This document shows positions 16,283 through 18,186 of a stretch of 18,186 nt of DNA, piece by piece; position 1 is the first letter of the stretch, and every line of letters begins with the position of its first letter. The notes below the pieces were generated by a model, which was not told the DNA's origin, did no database searches, and saw nothing but the letters and a program-made list of their open reading frames with translations. Both the position numbers and the translations under genes were made by a program. The stretch comes from an uncultured Prevotella sp. (GTDB lineage: Bacteria; Bacteroidota; Bacteroidia; Bacteroidales; Bacteroidaceae), in NCBI GenBank assembly GCA_900769055.1, contig CAAGFF010000059.1:1-18186 (forward strand), in the 5' to 3' direction.

Positions 16283-17344
16283 ATGAGGGCTTATTTCTAT
16301 CATACACAGAACATACAGTATATCCTTGAGAAAATGGAAAAAGGAGAGTTCCCTGCCCATTTTCTCTATGGAGCAACCAAACTTGGTGACAACGGCATCG
16401 ATGTGATATGGCATAAAAGTCTAGTTTCCACATCACGATTCAGGCAGATGATGCACAACCTGTGGCAGATGGTGTTTGTGCATCACAACTATGACGTAAT
16501 TTATGCAACACACTACCAGGGCATTGAGCCCCTGATATTCCTGCGTGCGCTCGGCCTGTTCCGCCGCCGCATAGTAATCTGGCATCATCAGCCCGTTGTG
16601 GTGGCACGAAGTTCTTGGCGCAACTGGCTCGGCAAACTGTTCTACCACGGTATTGACGACATGTTCTTCTTCTCCCAAAAGCTCATTGACGACTCCGTGA
16701 GGGCACAAAAGGCCAACCCCTTGAAGTTCCATCTCGGACATTGGGGGGCAGACCTGGAGATGTACGACCGGGTGACGGCAGAGAAATGCGAAAGGCACGG
16801 ATTTGTATCAACGGGAAAGGAGAAACGCGATATGACAACGCTCGTCAGAGCCTTCAACGAGACGGGAGCACCGCTGAACATCTATCTGAACACCAAGAAT
16901 GGAAGCTTCAGCTACAAGCAGCTCTTCGAGACCATTGAGGTTAAAGACAACATTCATGTGGAGTTCCCAGACAAGCTGATGCCATACGAACTGTCGAAGG
17001 AGGTCAACAAAGCTCAGTGTGTGGTCATCTGCTGCAAGGAGACTACCTATACGGTGGGGCTGACCACGGTTGTTGAAGCCCTTGCCATGGGCATACCGAT
17101 GATATGCAGCCACAACCCGCAGATACCAATGGATATCGATGGAGAAGGATGTGGCATAACCGTACCATACGGAGACGTAGAGGGATGGAAGAGAGCCATC
17201 ACCTATATGCAGGAGCATCCTGACGAGGCCGCGGCGATGGGACGCAGAGGCCGCCGTTTGGCTGAGACAACTTTTAATGATGCCATCTGCGCTGCCGAAG
17301 TGGCGCATGTGCTTTTATGTGAGGACAATGGACAGAAGAAATAA
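16283..17344 (+). CDS. GT4-type glycosyltransferase
   Basis: 353 residues with two Rossmann-like halves (GT-B). The N-terminal half (about 1-165) binds the acceptor and has the NYDVIYATHYQGIEPLIFLR stretch and IVIWHHQPVV. The C-terminal half resembles Glycos_transf_1: DNIHVEFPDKLMPYELSKEV (about 222-241), then CKETTYTVGLTTVVEALAMG (251-270) IPMICSHN and GCGITVPYGDVEGW (about 289-302). E265 matches the second Glu of the EX7E motif; the first position (257) is Thr. It should transfer a nucleotide-sugar glycosyl group in the cytoplasm, but donor and acceptor cannot be read. ATG 16283 is preferred over an in-frame TTG at 16256, which would fall on the likely -7 box. It is divergent from the flippase and its 3' end overlaps the next gene by 17 bases. 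Confidence 0.88.
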   Translation: MRAYFYHTQNIQYILEKMEKGEFPAHFLYGATKLGDNGIDVIWHKSLVSTSRFRQMMHNLWQMVFVHHNYDVIYATHYQGIEPLIFLRALGLFRRRIVIWHHQPVVVARSSWRNWLGKLFYHGIDDMFFFSQKLIDDSVRAQKANPLKFHLGHWGADLEMYDRVTAEKCERHGFVSTGKEKRDMTTLVRAFNETGAPLNIYLNTKNGSFSYKQLFETIEVKDNIHVEFPDKLMPYELSKEVNKAQCVVICCKETTYTVGLTTVVEALAMGIPMICSHNPQIPMDIDGEGCGITVPYGDVEGWKRAITYMQEHPDEAAAMGRRGRRLAETTFNDAICAAEVAHVLLCEDNGQKK

Positions 17345-17807
17345 GATTGAGAAATACAAGGAGATGCTTAAGCAGGTCGCTGCGTTTACTGAGAATGGCG
17401 GTGATAGAATTGCCGTTATGGCAAACGTGACGGCAGTCATGAAGATGATATTCCCAGAGACTTTCTTCTGGGTGGGCTTCTATGTCGTCAAGGGCGAAGT
17501 ACTTGTGCTCGGTCCTTTTCAGGGTTCACCTGCCTGTATGACAATAAAATTCGGCAGAGGTGTATGCGGAACAGCATGGGCACGCCGTGAAACAATCATC
17601 GTTCCCGACGTAGAGCTGTTTGATGGGCACATTGCCTGCTCGTCGCTGTCACGCTCAGAGATAGTAGTGCCCGTGATGCTTGATGGTGAGGTTGTCGCAG
17701 AGATTGACATCGACAGCATAGACGTGGCCTCGTTCGATGAGACAGACAGAGTGTACCTTGAGGAAGTGGCTACCATGGTGGCTCCATATTTCGGGAAAAG
17801 CTCATAG
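17328..17807 (+). CDS. msrC: Free methionine-(R)-sulfoxide reductase, GAF type (MsrC)
   Basis: 159 residues forming a single GAF domain. The enzyme reduces free Met-(R)-sulfoxide in the cytoplasm using thioredoxin. Family blocks are all present: FFWVGFYVV (46-54), LGPFQGSPAC (61-70), GRGVCGTA (76-83), DGHIACSSLSRSEIVVPV (99-116) and EIDIDS (125-130). The three cysteines C70, C80 and C104 correspond to the resolving and catalytic cysteines of the E. coli enzyme. ATG 17328 overlaps the end of the glycosyltransferase by 17 bases, so the two are co-transcribed and probably coupled; an in-frame ATG at 17277 would add 17 residues foreign to the family. No promoter or clear terminator of its own is visible. 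Confidence 0.95.
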   Translation: MDRRNKIEKYKEMLKQVAAFTENGGDRIAVMANVTAVMKMIFPETFFWVGFYVVKGEVLVLGPFQGSPACMTIKFGRGVCGTAWARRETIIVPDVELFDGHIACSSLSRSEIVVPVMLDGEVVAEIDIDSIDVASFDETDRVYLEEVATMVAPYFGKSS

Positions 17808-17885
17808 ATAATCATACCAAGGCCAAAGCATACGCCTAATAATGCAGAATTATGCAACAAACGGACCTTGTGTTCGTGCACAAAG

Positions 17886-17901
17886 CTTGATATGCATCAA
17901 G
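17886..17901. other. Small inverted repeat after msrC
   Basis: CTTGAT-ATGC-ATCAAG forms a 6-bp perfect stem with a 4-base loop, 79 bases after the msrC stop. No T run follows, so it is not a convincing terminator. Nothing else is recognised in 17808-17930. Confidence 0.4.
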
Positions 17902-17936
17902 AAATATGCGTTATTCTGAATATTGTTTTCGATAAT

Positions 17937-17968
17937 CTTGGCAGGAAATATAAAACAGCGTACCTTTG
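17937..17968 (+). promoter_or_regulatory. Promoter for the right-end leader transcript
   Basis: TACCTTTG (17961-17968) is a full match to TAnnTTTG. CTTG (17937-17940) is a three-of-four match to the -33 TTTG, with a 20-base spacer. The expected start is about 17975. It would drive the leader frame and terminator downstream and, on read-through, a gene beyond the window. Confidence 0.72.
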
Positions 17969-18060
17969 CATCGTCAAAAGGTTAATAGATTGTTTAGGTT
18001 AGTAATAATAGATTTAGGTTTTTAGTTATTAGGTTTAAGGTAGATTGTTTAACGATAACA

Positions 18061-18105
18061 ATGGAAATCGTGAGATTTTCATTTATCACTGAAAAGGATT
18101 TTTAG
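18061..18105 (+). CDS. Candidate 14-codon leader peptide
   Basis: ATG 18061 opens a frame reading MEIVRFSFITEKDF and stops at TAG 18103-18105. It lies about 85 bases after the predicted transcription start, and its stop is 15 bases before a strong terminator, the spacing expected of an attenuator leader peptide. Three of 14 residues are Phe (6, 8, 14), not in a run, so the amino acid being sensed, if any, is unclear. A chance frame is quite possible. An 11-base direct repeat TAGATTGTTTA (17986-17996 and 18041-18051) lies in the leader ahead of it. Confidence 0.4.
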   Translation: MEIVRFSFITEKDF

Positions 18106-18119
18106 TTAAACATAGGCTG

Positions 18120-18163
18120 TTACGCTGTGGCTCGTTGAGAGTCGCAGCGTAATTTATTTTTTA
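18120..18163 (+). terminator. Terminator or attenuator at the right end
   Basis: TTACGCTG (18120-18127) pairs with CAGCGTAA (18145-18152). TGGCTC continues the stem with GAGTCG, including two G-T pairs, to give 14 bp around the loop GTTGA. TTTATTTTTTA (18153-18163) follows. It ends the short transcript begun near 17975. Confidence 0.9.
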
Positions 18164-18186
18164 GGCTGTGAGGCTGTAAGGTCAAA

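Noticed and set aside
17519..17881. Open frame of 120 codons on the - strand over msrC
   Set aside because: Antisense to a complete msrC with all catalytic motifs; no domain of its own.
18061..18105. Phenylalanine attenuator for a specific downstream gene
   Set aside because: Three Phe codons of 14 are not consecutive, and the downstream gene is not in the window, so naming the amino acid or target would be a guess; only the general leader idea is kept.

Overview
The window looks like a chromosomal segment of a Bacteroidota bacterium, most likely a Prevotella-type member of the Bacteroidales. Supporting signs are a complete sprA/sov gene (the type IX secretion translocon), a secreted protein with a type IX sorting domain, promoters of the TTTG-N19-21-TAnnTTTG form, weak or absent Shine-Dalgarno sites, and AT-rich heptamer arrays between genes. 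The genus is inferred and not proven. No tRNA, rRNA, insertion sequence or CRISPR array was seen.

Left part (1-4656, + strand): the 3' end of a large secreted protein with a cleaved-adhesin-like domain, an Omp28-like thioredoxin-type domain with a CPNC motif, and a C-terminal type IX sorting domain. It is followed by a strong terminator and a 400-base gap holding a 3 x 23 bp repeat with dyads. Next come a polytopic membrane protein (DUF6080-like) behind a clear Bacteroidota promoter, then ruvA. Middle (4705-12372, + strand): ruvA is followed 48 bases later by sprA (2555 codons), and sprA ends at a near-perfect bidirectional terminator.

Right part (12461-17807): a surface-glycan group. On the - strand, in transcription order, are a flippase (Wzx/MOP type), a TagD-like cytidylyltransferase, a short-chain dehydrogenase sharing an ATGA stop/start overlap with it, and a LicD-family phosphotransferase beyond an inverted pair of heptamer arrays. 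Divergent from the flippase, on the + strand, are a GT4-type glycosyltransferase and an overlapping free methionine-(R)-sulfoxide reductase. Taken together, cytidylyltransferase, SDR and LicD suggest synthesis of a CDP-activated polyol or small alcohol and its transfer as a phospho-substituent onto a surface glycan; the flippase and glycosyltransferase fit the same job. The substrate is unknown, and both signature motifs of the cytidylyltransferase are altered.

Right end (17808-18186): no long gene, but a promoter, a 14-codon open frame and a strong terminator in series form a candidate attenuator leader or small RNA for a gene lying beyond the window.
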